Below, piece after piece: positions 1-10,829 of a DNA stretch of 64,000 bases. The translations under genes and the position numbers were made by a program. This DNA comes from Fistularia commersonii (lineage: Eukaryota; Chordata; Actinopteri; Syngnathiformes; Fistulariidae). How positions within the stretch are numbered: the first letter of the stretch is position 1; each line of letters opens with the position of its first letter. The stretch lies in assembly GCA_037954325.1 (NCBI GenBank), contig JBBMNZ010000030.1, positions 5,045,001 to 5,109,000 on the forward strand, in the 5' to 3' direction. Below the pieces are notes generated by a model that did not search any database, was not told the DNA's origin, and was given only the letters and a program-made list of their open reading frames with translations.

Positions 1-180
1 ACTCAGCTGGAGCCCCTGGTTGCTCAGCTCCAGGAGCAGCTGAGGACCCTCATGTCCGGCATGGAGGAGCATATCCAGCCCCTGGCAGCCAACGTGCAGG
101 CCCAGATGCAGCCCATGCTTGAAACAATGCAGAGGCAGCTCGAGCAAATCCAACAGCAGGCCAGGGCCATCGGCAACTAA
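1..180 (+). CDS. Apolipoprotein (A-I/A-IV/E family), C-terminal end, partial
   Basis: The window opens inside a coding exon, read in frame 1, that encodes 59 residues and stops with TAA at 178-180. The peptide is an amphipathic-helix repeat rich in Gln, Glu, Leu and Met, with proline-punctuated units (LEPLVAQLQEQ, IQPLAANVQAQMQPM). This is the 11/22-residue repeat style of exchangeable apolipoproteins such as ApoA-I, ApoA-IV and ApoE, which coat lipoprotein particles in plasma. The family call rests on repeat style only. I cannot tell apoEb, apoA-IV and apoA-I apart from this tail. The 5' part of the gene lies outside the window. Confidence 0.75.
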   Translation, partial: TQLEPLVAQLQEQLRTLMSGMEEHIQPLAANVQAQMQPMLETMQRQLEQIQQQARAIGN

Positions 181-345
181 GCCAGTTTTCCTTCACCATG
201 TGCAAGAACCATCTTCTCAGTCCTGGACTGAGTTAACTGACCTGCATCTGAAGGCTGGCTGACGACCAGCGACATGTTTCATTGCTTTAACATTGATATT
301 TATCTCTGCACGAAGCAAATAAAAACATTTGAAACATGACCACAT
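181..345 (+). other. 3'UTR and poly(A) signal of the apolipoprotein gene
   Basis: About 140 bases of untranslated sequence follow the stop codon, with an AATAAA hexamer at 318-323. Cleavage would fall near 335-345. Confidence 0.7.
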
Positions 346-401
346 TGAGTATTCTTTTCATTTGAATGGTAGACATGGACTTATGTGAGCTAATCCTAGT
401 A

Positions 402-1187
402 CCATATTTTCCAGACTATAAGTTGCAACAGCCAAAAAATGAACAATGAAGAAAAAACACCTTTACAAGTCACACTGGACTATAAGTCACATCTTGGGGG
501 GGCGGCGGATTTATTTGATAAGATCAGAGATCAAGAACAGCCATTCAATTTATAGTGTAATGGTGGAGCAGTCGTGTGAACGATGACTATTTGCCGGTTA
601 GACCTGATCTTCATTAGAACAATTGTAACAATTTAGCAACTGCAACTCCACTTAATCTTCTCCGTCTCAACGCTTTCTCACCCCAGCCCGTCCCCTCGCT
701 CTCTATCAACCCAAATCCCATTCACAGCCAGTATGAATATTTATCTTGACAGTATCACAGGGTCGTTACAATGGTAGTAGCAACAGAATAGAGAGCAAGA
801 GGCTGTACATACCTAACAGCTATTCAGATAGCTTTAGCATAAACAACAAATCATAAAAGTTAACGAAACTCTTAATCTCACTCCAAATCACGAAATACAT
901 TTCATTTTTCATCTTCGGTGTCACTTCTGAGCAACTCGGCCATCTCCTTTTGGGGGAATTTGTGTTCAGGCTTAGTTTTCTTCATACGTTGATGTTTAAA
1001 TTCAAGTTTCCGTTGTACAGGAGTAACAGGAGTAGCAGATACTGGCACTAAAGCCGATAGCAGACTCTTGCGGTTGTTAGTATGAAAATAACAAACATGT
1101 GAAATTACCGTAGATATGTTAATATACAAGTTGCAGGACCAGCCAAAACCTGAAAAAAAAGTGTGATTTATAGTCTGAGAAATACAG
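402..1187. mobile_element. Pogo/Tigger-like Tc1-mariner DNA transposon remnant
   Basis: The left end (CATATTTTCCAGACTATAAG from 402) and the reverse complement of the right end (CTGTATTTCTCAGACTATAA up to 1187) form imperfect terminal inverted repeats. A TA dinucleotide flanks each side (400-401 and 1188-1189), as expected of Tc1/mariner target duplications. The ends resemble those of the element at about 14.09-15.10 kb (ATTTTCC, ACTATAAG). A decayed piece of transposase C-terminus lies inside on the minus strand. About 786 bp remain, so the copy is internally deleted and surely inactive. Confidence 0.7.
902..1060 (-). pseudogene. Transposase C-terminal remnant (pogo-like)
   Basis: On the minus strand a short open stretch ends in an acidic tail, AELLRSDTEDEK, then a stop. 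An acidic tail of the type FRSDTEDE is what I recall at the C-terminus of the pogo-like transposases common in fish genomes. The rest of the reading frame is missing, and the gene lies inside a transposon with TA-flanked inverted repeats. It is a relic, not a host gene. Confidence 0.45.
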
Positions 1188-1189
1188 TA

Positions 1190-1499
1190 CTTTCCTAGTT
1201 ATTTCTATACAAATCAAATACTAAATATAAAGTTCAAAGTAGTTGTGCTATTGAAATTTACTCAAGGTACAGAATCCGGAAAGACTTTGAAAGGAGTGAA
1301 TTTAGAGATTACAGTAAGTCTGAGGTCAGGAACAGAAGATGATCTGAAGTGCTTTACGGAGACATTTCATCTCGCAGCTTATGATCAAGAGAAATGGGGG
1401 CGTTGGAGGTAAAATTCCAGTCTTAAGACTGTTTTTCTGAACAACAAAACTTCAATTTCAAAAACCAGTATCGGAGCTATTTCATTAAAGCAACCACAC
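1190..1499. other. Intergenic spacer between transposon remnant and pabpc1 3' end
   Basis: AT-rich unique sequence. I see no exon, RNA gene or clear repeat. Confidence 0.4.
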
Positions 1500-2129
1500 A
1501 GTAACACTTTATAACTTTATTTTAAGCAAGCAAAGGTCAAGGAATAATTCACAATATTAGGCCACTTGTCCAGCCTTAACATTCAAACATTTAAAAAGGA
1601 ATAAAACATCAGAAAAGGAACGCTTTCAAACTTATTTGTCACTGAACTCTTTTCTAAAACCCCTCATAAAATTATATATTTTTTTAATTTTAACTTTTTC
1701 TTTTTTTGTGCATTTTCATTTTTAACTCAGCAAACCAGGCCCAAAGATAACTCTTCGAAGGCCGGGCTAAAAACTTGTTTCCACTTTTTTTTGGTAAATA
1801 TTTTTCATTTTACTTTGTTTTCTGTATTTTTTTTTTTAATTCTTTTCTCCATTAAGTGAAACTAGTCACAAGGTTCCCCAATCCTGAAAAACAAAACAAA
1901 AAAAAAAATCTTTGAAATCATATAGAAAATCACAGGCAATATTTCAGTCTTCTCAAACAAAGTATTCTGATTGATTCTGAACCAGTTCTTGAAATAATAG
2001 TCTTCGCATAAAAAAGGTTAGGAAAACGCAAATCAAATAATTTCATTACACTGGTCAGAGTTCAGCGATCACAAATAGTGTCCTATGGATATATGAGGAG
2101 TTAAAACTTTCAGTGATCTTACCTTGGGT
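1500..2129 (-). other. pabpc1: pabpc1 3'UTR, split by an intron
   Basis: The coding part stops at 2130. Only 7 untranslated bases (2123-2129) precede a good donor (GTAAGA, from 2122 downward), and splicing resumes at 1883 after a CAG acceptor. The last exon, 1883 to about 1500, is wholly non-coding. A minus-strand AATAAA lies at 1516-1521. Because the stop codon is only 7 nt upstream of the junction, the 3'UTR intron should not trigger nonsense-mediated decay under the usual 50-55 nt rule. Confidence 0.7.
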
Positions 2130-5100
2130 TCATACATTTTGGACACCAGCTGAATTTGTCACGGTCTTCTGGACAACCTCTTTGGCCTGGTGAGCCTGAA
2201 GCACAGCCACAGCCTCATCCACCTGCAAATGAAAATGATATCACAAAACAAATTATTCAAATAGCATGGGTTCAGTGAGACTTACAGACTGTAAGTCTCA
2301 AAAGATTGGACATGATAAGCTGCCTGCATCCTGAGACTTGTAACACCTTCCCCCCAAACTTCAGATACATTTTCTAAGCAACATAGACTGTATAAAAAAA
2401 AAAATTTAAAAAAATAAATAAAAATTGTCAAACAAAAATAATATCAGAAATTTGAGAAAGGGGATCAAGATCAGATTGTTGTTTCAGTGCATAAGAGTAA
2501 AGGCAGGAGTGAAGAGGACAAAAACACCACGATTGCTGAGGTACTGCTAACTTGACATATTGCCTAAACTCACAATATTTAGTATAGGTGAAAATGTTTT
2601 CAAGGAACTAGACAGAACTCTTTGTACTGACACAAACATTTGGAAATCAAGTCCCAGTGAATGTTTCAAAAAGTTGGTCAATACTAATGAACTTCAGCAC
2701 AGACCTTGGAGCGGAGAGACTCAGGGGACTCCAACATATGCAGCAGCTCCGAGTTGTCAATTTCCAGCAGCATGCCAGTGATCTTTCCTGCCAGGGCTGG
2801 GTGCATATTCTGAATGAGTGGGAAGAGACGCTCGCCTAGAGAGGTGCAGATTTTTAGAGTGAGTCATACACTATCAGGATCAAAAACAATAGTCCTAAAC
2901 GGTCCTTAATTCGTCCTACAGTGGGGATATTCTTTATGCAATTATAATTATACAATTATACAATTTCCCTTTTATTAGAAACTTGATTTTCAGGACATAA
3001 ACTAGAGAAAGGACATAGGGTAGAAGATCTTGAAATAATTGCAGAACCCACATAACATAATGGAGCTGATTGTGAAACGTACCCAGCATCTGCTTTTGTT
3101 CCTGTGGTGGAGCATCAGCCAGCATAGAGGCTGTCAGAGGCTCCTGTCCTTGAACATGGACAGCAGGCTAAGGAATCAAAACCAAAGAATTCAGTCAATC
3201 ACAAAAATTGAGGACATACGCAAATCAACTTGTTTACACATTAAAGCAAAACATTACAGCTGGTATGCTATGTACATTTGTCATATGTCAATTGGCTGTT
3301 TCAGGATTCCAGTAAGTCTGAATAGGCCACGCTATTAGTTTAGCCTACCATAATTACACCTTGTACGGTATAATGCAAGAATGACCTAAGGAAAAACATA
3401 TACTAGACATGACCATCTGTCTTTAGGAGTAACCATTTATGGTTACAACTCTAGATTTTTTGTTTGGTAACTTTAATTTATCGAAATGCATTTTTTACTT
3501 GCACCCCTCTACAGAAACTTACATTGAACTACAAAAGTTACTCAGATTTCAGCAATTAAGTCAGGAGAAGTTGATAGCTCGTTTCTTTCAGAAAAAAGTA
3601 GAGTCACTCTGAGCTTTATCACTAACTGTACATAAAACTGTACACCATTTGGTTCTTAATGCAATGACATCATGCTCGTTTAAAGGCACCCCATTGTGTC
3701 TGACTACCTCAAAGAATTTGGGAATTTTAACTGTGAAGTGACAGCCAATTTGAATGTTGTGCCAAGTTTACAGATCACACTCCCCAAAAAAAAGCAACAA
3801 AACTGAGACTAATACCTTAATGAATCATTCTAAGATGTCCCCATGCATCAAGACAACGAGAAATACTATTAGCGCTATTTTGCGGAGAATTCTAATCAAA
3901 GAAGTGGTATTTCCTTCATTTTCTAGGCATGCCTCACACCTGCTGTATGGCGACCTGTGGCTGAGTGTTGATGTGCTGCTGTGGATTGCGGACTCCTGAA
4001 GCATACTTGTACTGTGGGACTCCACGCACAGGGGCAGCTGCTGGTGCAGCAGCGGTAGTTGGGCGAGGACCCATTGTCTGAGCCGCTGCAAGTCAACAGC
4101 AGGACAGAACAGTAAAGGATAAAAGTTGAGTTATTTAGTTGGATTGCATTTTCTATTTAGACAGATGATCCATTGTGTTGAAAATCACTGACCAACACGC
4201 TGGCTCGACATCATACGGGGCACCTGCGATGCAGGACGCATTGTACTGAAGGTCTGAGGGCGTGGTGCTGATGGCCGCATGCCGCTAGGCATGCTATGGA
4301 AGTCTATGAACAAAATATTTCAGCTTTGTGAATAATCAAAAAAATTGGTCTGTGTTTTCCTTTTGTTTGCAAACACTACATAGATGAAACACTAACGTTG
4401 TGGCCGGACGCCTCCAGTTGGCCAGCGAGGACTAGGACGTAGCTGAGTCATCTGGCCAGCAGCAGGGTAATAGGCAGCTCGGTTCTGTGCTTGAGGGATA
4501 GCCGCCATGAAGTACCCAGAAGGTGGTGCTGGCTGATAAGGATTGATGACCGTGTTCGGCACTGCTCTAACACTGGCCATGCGCTGCATGTATTGGTTAG
4601 TCAGATGGGCTTGGCGCTCTTCTTTACGCTGGGCCAGGGCGACATACAGTGGCTTGGTGGCAACTATTCGCCCATTCATTTCAGTTACTGCCTTGGTGGC
4701 CTCCTCTGGGGAGGAGAAACAAACAAAGCCAAAGCCTTTGCTGCGCCCCCCTTCCAACATCACCTGAGAGCAAGAAAATCAAAAGGACATTTACAGATGA
4801 GTTTTTACTTATCATTAGCGGGTAGATTCCCATCTATTTCAGGTGAATCTTCTATTAAAATATATAAGAGCTGAGTACCTTGGCACTGGTTATGGTGCCA
4901 AATGGCAAGAACTCTTTCCTCAAGCGTTCATCATCAATGCCATCATCAAGGTTCTTCACATACAGGTTGACACCCTGAAAGCAGGACATTTAATTATTCA
5001 TTCAAAGTTGTGTGAAGCGGAGAACAGTCCGAGTCCAAGTTTGGTGAGGACAGGCAAGCTATAAAGATCAATAGCTGTTCACAGGGAAAGGCAAGCCATT

Positions 5101-8100
5101 TACAGTCTCCAGCTGACCTAATTTGCAGGTTTTGTTTGAGGACATTCGCCAGAACTCAGGGCAGCTAATTTCACGTAGACACCAAGTCTACGTGACCAAA
5201 TTATATTATCAATAAACTACACCACACTACTGTTTTACCATGAAAAATGTGTATGAAAGTTTTACACCTAATTGTCTATTTACCATAAACCATTCTACAA
5301 TTACACTTGGTTGTTATAAGACTAGGCACAGGATAGTCAAGTCATATCTATGAACAGCACTTTGTAGGGGTTCTGTCATGGAAATCTGCCCATGATTGAA
5401 TGCTATTAGAAATCCTTGGTATTAGGAGGAAGGTGGCAGGCAAACAGGAGAAACACCCCGCAGAAGTTCAAACCAAGAACAATGTAGCAGCGAGAAGATC
5501 ACTGAAACACTGCACAGCCACAAGCAGGAATAATGAAAAAGTAACTTAACACTGGTCATGCTTTTGTCTGTAGTGCAAAATTATCCCCAGAATCCATGAA
5601 AATAAAATTGTGGGGCCCATAAACTACAGTCACTGTTGCAGCCATTTTGGCCAGTGCAGCCTATTGTGAAGAGAGCACTGAATTTGACAAAGCTGCAATC
5701 ATTAAAATTTGCTTGACTAGAAAATCATCTGCTACGTGCATTGAAGGCTTCTCACAGATAGGTTGTACACATCTGGGGACAATGAACAGTAAGAAAATTT
5801 ATAATTACCTGTTCTCTGGCTACTAAAGAGATCTTAGCAGACAATTAAAATGAAAACTTGTTTCTAAATTTAAGCTTGAGAAATTAAAAGTACCTGGTAA
5901 CGAGTCATCCGATCTTGCTTTAATTGTTCAAATTTGCGCTTCAGTTCGGTCTGTCGTTCCACCTTCTTTTGGGCGCGACCGACATAGATCAGCTTGCCAT
6001 TCATCTCTTTCCCATTCATCTCATCCACTGCCTGTGTTAAACAAAAACAATGGCATTAATTTTGGACAGTTCAGTGCTCACAGCTTGTTCTTAGAGCTTT
6101 TGCAGCTTTAAGTTACCTTCTGGGCATCTTCATGTCTCTCAAAGCTGACAAAGCCAAAGCCTCGTGACTTTCCACTGTCATCGGTCATGACACGGATACT
6201 CATTGCATTTCCTGGGTCGGGAAAAAGGATCTTAAGTGACTGTGTGACAAGATCACATTTTGCCTCAGAGCATAAAATAACTACATTAGTATGCACAGGT
6301 GCTGACTTACAATTACATGATTTTAAAGACCTGAGTGATATATGGGGGAAGCTGACCATATTTACTGAAAAGTTCCCTTAGCTTTTCATCATCCATGTCG
6401 TCACCAAAGTTTTTAATATAGACATTCGTGAACTCCTTGGCTCTGGCCCCAAGCTCAGCCTCACGCTCCTTGCGAGACTTGAAGCGACCAACAAATCTAC
6501 ATGTAAGAAAACAAAAAACAAACCAAAAAAAAAAAAATTGGAAAATGTGCCACTTTCTTCTAAGTATTAAGCATGCTTTAGAAGTTGCCATGAAGTAGTC
6601 AGATATTATCAAAGTCAAATAGTTGGAGGCACACAAAATTCTTGTATCAACTCAGATTGCCATGGAAGTAAATTGGTTTGACATTCACTTACACTTTTCG
6701 ATCATTCAGCAGCATGCCATTCATTTTCTCAATAGCTCTCTCTGCTGCTTCATGAGTCTCAAAATGAACAAACCCATAGCCCTTAGAGCCATTCTCGTCA
6801 CAAACAACCTAAGAGAAAGAAGACATCAGATTCACCAACACATGGAGAGGGATGTCTGTTCTGGATCAGATTTGAAATTTCAAACTGACAAACTAAAATT
6901 CTTGAAATACCCTGGGAATCTATCTTCCTTCTAGGGTGCATATCCCATCTTACAAAAGATCCAGTTGTCCAGAAACCTATTGGATAACTGAAAGGTGCTG
7001 CTATGACTACAGGATCATGTAAATGATGTTACCTAATCCCAGAATTGACTGATAAATATATCATTCAAATATTGAAACATTAAATAAACATAAAAATAAA
7101 ACCTTAATTTAATTTTTAGAGTCATTCCAGCCTCAAATATTCAGCTTCATGCAAACTGAGGACCACAGACAATAAAATGATAGGTCTTAATAATTCATCA
7201 GAAAAAGCATGGGGACGAAGAGTGAGTAAATAGTTACCTTGCATGACAAGATGTTGCCAAATGCAGAGAATGTGTCATATAAAGCCTTGTTGTCAATGGA
7301 CTTGTCAAGATTCTTGATGAAGATGTTTCCTACTCCGCTCTTTCTTAGTGAAGGATCCCGCTGAGACCACATGATGCGAACAGGCCGACCCTTGATCACG
7401 TCGAAGTTCATTGTGTCCAGAGCACGCTCGGCTAAGTGGATAGACATAGGAGAAGGGAGTGTATATTTGGCATGTCCACAATATCCCTTTAAAAAGCATT
7501 TTTGATTAACACAGAAGCGGCAAGCGATCAACGTGCTCTTTTATGCGTAAATGGCAGAGTGGGGGGCCTTGCATGGATAAAGGTTGAAGCTTGAAATGGT
7601 TAAGGCACTAAAGATCCAACTTTAACCTGAGTCTTTAGGCTTGCCCACAGAACCCTGAGGGAAAAAAAAGTCCTACAATCCAGTGTATTGGTAGTTATAC
7701 ATCAATAAAACTGTCTGATTTCAGTTACATTCACTTTTTTCCTCCATAGCAGCTAGAGGCTTTAGATAACTTCAAGAGCAGTTAGAATTTCATAATTAAC
7801 AGTATTTCTTCCTTCTTCATGAACAGTATGTATTATTTTAATGAATATTTTGAATGAGGGTAAACTTTTGGACTGCTAAAAAAGTATAACAGCTGCGATA
7901 TAGGCTTTTCTAATGTACTCAGCTAGACACAGTTGTATTGTACAGTCTAACTTTTAGTTAAGGAACTGCTTTTGAACTTCATTTGTTGAGACTGGATAAC
8001 AGAAACAAAACCTAGAAAAACAAACTTTAAAGATATTTAGAAAAAAGTTGCCCAGTCTTGTGTCAACAGTCAAAATGCTGCTCTGTATATTATAAAAAGG

Positions 8101-9229
8101 CAAAGCTATGATATCACATAGGACAAGCACTGACAAATGTACAACAGCTGAAATGCCATATAGGGGAAGCACAATGCTATTCCAACTGACCTCTGTCAGA
8201 AGGGTTGCACTTACACTCACTGTGACATTGGGGGAAGCATATACAATATCATTTGTTCATAAATTGTAAGGCTGACTGCGGCTCATTTATAATTTATTTA
8301 CTGTGTTGCAAGCTGCTGACTCAGTGCAGTCAATAAGTGACTTCACTGCCTGAATTGTCTTGGACTAAATAAGTAGTCATTACGAGTAATGTATGTTCAT
8401 AAGAGTATGTCTAAATAATACAAGTATTGCGTGTATTGCACTGATATATTCCCAATACGTGTCTAGCGCATTCTCTGAAACAGGTCCAATGTCGCAGAAC
8501 ACCAATTCAAGTCTTCAAAATGTACAATTTGTAAGACAAACACTCATTTGAAGGACTCAATACATTCATCTCGGTTAGAAGGGTACACCCAGAAAAAATG
8601 CAGAAACTGCACTTATCACTTGGGCGCAGTACAATTGGGTAAAGGGAGGGACCTTTAAAAGCTTCTGGGGTTCGAGGCCATGACAGTCAGAGGGGCGGTT
8701 ATGTTTTCGTAAATACTCGAGCGTATTTGCGTACGAACAGAGGGCAGATTTGGGAGCCGATCATTAATAATGCTGACTTTACGCTCCCGTAGTCAGCAAG
8801 TAGCAGGTAGTTTATTGCTACATGAGAGGGGGTGGACTCGGCTCGGCGGACGTGGTGCATTTCTGCCCACACTACGCCACTGCTAGGAGGTTCAAATGAG
8901 GAGACCCCGTCGACAACATGTCGGCCGCAGTCACGTGTAGGGGCGAAACGTTAGCTCACGTAGAGCAGACTTAAAATTCGAATATATACGTTAACAGAGT
9001 TAATTAAGACGTTCTTAACATATACAAAATACATACCTTCTGCTGGCTGCTGGAAGTTGACATACGCGTATCCAAGGGAACGTCGTGTTATTAAGTCCCT
9101 ACATACCCGGATAGACAAGATCCCGCCGGCTGGGCTGAATTTCTCGTATAGCATTGCCTCGGTTACATCTTGGTGTAAATCCCCAACATACAAGGACGCC
9201 ATTGGGTAACTGGGAGCTGTTGGATTCAT
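2130..9229 (-). CDS. pabpc1: Cytoplasmic poly(A)-binding protein 1 (13 coding exons, 634 aa)
   Basis: Coding exons, in transcript order: 9229-9037, 7431-7238, 6808-6693, 6496-6357, 6211-6117, 6031-5894, 4974-4879, 4763-4397, 4303-4193, 4085-3940, 3167-3083, 2835-2705, 2222-2130. All phases join; the total is 1905 nt. The start [17 protein letters not shown] matches vertebrate PABPC1. Four RRMs follow (about residues 11-89, 99-175, 191-268, 294-370) with RNP motifs such as [24 protein letters not shown] and KGFGFVCF. Then come a Pro/Met/Gln-rich linker ([13 protein letters not shown]) and the MLLE domain with [18 protein letters not shown] near the C-terminus. The protein binds mRNA poly(A) tails in the cytoplasm, contacts eIF4G to promote translation, and uses MLLE to bind PAM2 peptides. 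Length (634) is close to human (636). Ohnolog a or b cannot be decided here. Confidence 0.97.
5171..5195. repeat. Perfect 10-bp inverted repeat in a pabpc1 intron
   Basis: TCACGTAGAC (5171-5180) and GTCTACGTGA (5186-5195) are exact reverse complements separated by a 5-base loop. The hairpin lies in the intron between the third and fourth RRM-coding blocks. Its function is unknown. Confidence 0.8.
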
Positions 9230-9763
9230 TTTTTTTTTCCTGAGAACGTAGAAACTAGGAGACCGTTCGAAGAAAGTCGTTTTTCTAAGCGGAACTAAAG
9301 GAAGAAAGTTTTCAACGGCGGTATCTTGAGATGCTATACTCGGTGGCGACGCCGATGTCAAAGCTAGCGGCCGTTAGTAGCTTAAATGTGACGTTACGTT
9401 GATTTCGGGTAAACTGTTAATTTCGGCAAGATTCCTTCTTGAAATTATAGTGTGTTGAATCTCAATTTTTAGACACACCAATAATAGTAAATTTGTTCAC
9501 TGTCCACACTTTCTAACCGCTCAAACACGTTGACTGAAAAGGGAATTGCGTATCTACGTTGGGCGGCCTTTCTTCTACGTTACCCTCCGGTCCTCGAATG
9601 TCTCTCTACTCCAGGTTACCGACTTGTTACAAAAAAAGAAAAGATTTTTTGTGTTTTTTAAATATTTTTAAATTTTTTTGTAATTTTTTTTTTTTAATGT
9701 GTGCCGAGCAAGCTCAGGAGCACACGGGCACTCACACAGCACTAACAGCCGGGGTAGAGGGGG
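9230..9763 (-). promoter_or_regulatory. pabpc1: pabpc1 5'UTR (predicted, about 534 nt)
   Basis: The first coding exon appears continuous with the 5'UTR. A run of nine A residues (minus strand, 9238-9230) sits directly against the ATG. Going upstream, the frame stays open for about 44 codons without an ATG, then stops. The predicted cap site is the C-run at 9763-9759 (see the promoter entry), which makes a leader of about 534 nt, close to the roughly 500-nt leader known for mammalian PABPC1. Confidence 0.55.
9645..9697 (-). promoter_or_regulatory. pabpc1: A-rich tract, likely PABP autoregulatory sequence in the pabpc1 leader
   Basis: On the minus strand this 53-nt stretch consists of A-runs (12, 7, 5, 6 and 6 A's) broken by a few T, C and G. 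Counted from the predicted cap at 9763 it occupies about nt 67-119. Mammalian PABPC1 mRNA carries an oligo(A) element at a very similar place (about nt 71-131), to which PABP itself binds to repress its own translation. Seen: the A-runs and their position. Inferred: the function. Confidence 0.55.
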
Positions 9764-9796
9764 AATAAATTTCCGGAAAGTTGTTATATATATACT
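9759..9796 (-). promoter_or_regulatory. pabpc1: pabpc1 core promoter: TATA box and TOP-type start
   Basis: The minus strand reads TATATATATA at 9794-9785. About 31 bases downstream is CCCCCTCTACCCC (9763-9751), a C followed by pyrimidines, the 5' terminal oligopyrimidine signature of mTOR-controlled mRNAs. PABPC1 is a known TOP mRNA in mammals. The spacing TATA to C-run is the canonical 30 or so. Confidence 0.5.
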
Positions 9797-9799
9797 GCG

Positions 9800-10680
9800 T
9801 CTACGTCATCAAAATGGACCAATCATCTGCCGGTACTGGGGAAAAAGCGGGCGTAGACTGCGAGGTGTACGTATAGTCATGACGTCCCAAAGAAGTTGTC
9901 AGGGGCTTAAATCGAATTTTCGGACTGGCAGCAATGGTTGAAACTTGCTGTAATGCATCACTTCTCATAATTCCCCCCCCCCCCCCCCCCGAATTAAACG
10001 AGTGACAATGCATGCCATTTTACCTGTTTACTCTATCGCAATAAAAAAATAAAGGGCCACATTTCTTACACCATTAAACTTGTCATCTCAACCCATTAAT
10101 TTGGCATCGATGGTTGATAAGTTTTTTGAGTGAAAATGTAATTTTCCGAGTACTATCAATAAAACAAGATTCGATTTTTTTGTGATTTCATGCAAGTCAT
10201 GCAGCGCTTGCTGCAGCGTGTCCCAACATCACAACCTCGGTTGTGGTACATTAACTCGCTGTTTGCAGAGCTGGGGCCCATTCACGTCCACCTACACTCA
10301 TGCCATGACATCACTGTCCCCTTTTTCGGCGACGGTCCTTTTACTGGACAGACACTTGGGAGTTTTCCTCCTCTATTGAAAAACAAAACCCAGATCCTTA
10401 GGTCGAACGTGAACAAAAATTATTCCGGTTACAACCATTGGAGGGCAGTATTGTCCATCAAAAATTTGTGCTCTGAACTCAAACGTCCAGATTCCGGCGG
10501 AAGGACCATAATATGTAAACGTGTTCGATTTACCTGCATTGATCTCCTCTTTAGAGTTTTTTTTTTAAGATACCCATCCGTTTGCCCACTTCTGAAGTCA
10601 GTGATACAGCATGGGGGTTATCTAATATGGTCCTCAAGATTCCACATATTTACAGCCTAAGGCTTTGGCTCCTCTTTCAA
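9800..10680. other. Spacer between pabpc1 promoter and 14-3-3 gene 3' region
   Basis: Contains an 18-C homopolymer (9973-9990) and a chance-length open frame on the plus strand (10190-10660) without recognisable domain. No gene is supported. Confidence 0.4.
9973..9990. repeat. Poly-C / poly-G tract (18)
   Basis: An uninterrupted run of 18 C on the plus strand, about 180 bp upstream of the predicted pabpc1 TATA box. On the minus strand it is a G18 run that could form a G-quadruplex. Confidence 0.9.
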
Positions 10681-10829
10681 GAAGTTATGGCAAGGTTACT
10701 CAACACTTTGGTATGGACAGTTCATTATAAAAACTAACATGTAAAAAGAAAACAAGCCTTGACAAGTGTGTGCTAGAAATCCACCTCTCCTCAGGTGTGT
10801 AGCAATGTTTAATATGCCATGACCAAAAG

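Noticed and set aside
4491..4874. 127-codon plus-strand frame
   Set aside because: It is antisense to the pabpc1 exon encoding the end of RRM4 and the linker.
9239..9363. N-terminal extension of PABPC1 reading in frame into the 5'UTR
   Set aside because: The frame is open but there is no ATG in it; the conserved start MNPTAPSYP is at 9229.
10190..10660. Uninterrupted 156-codon plus-strand frame between pabpc1 and the 14-3-3 gene
   Set aside because: No domain, no splice context, no family resemblance, ordinary composition; a chance frame is likelier.
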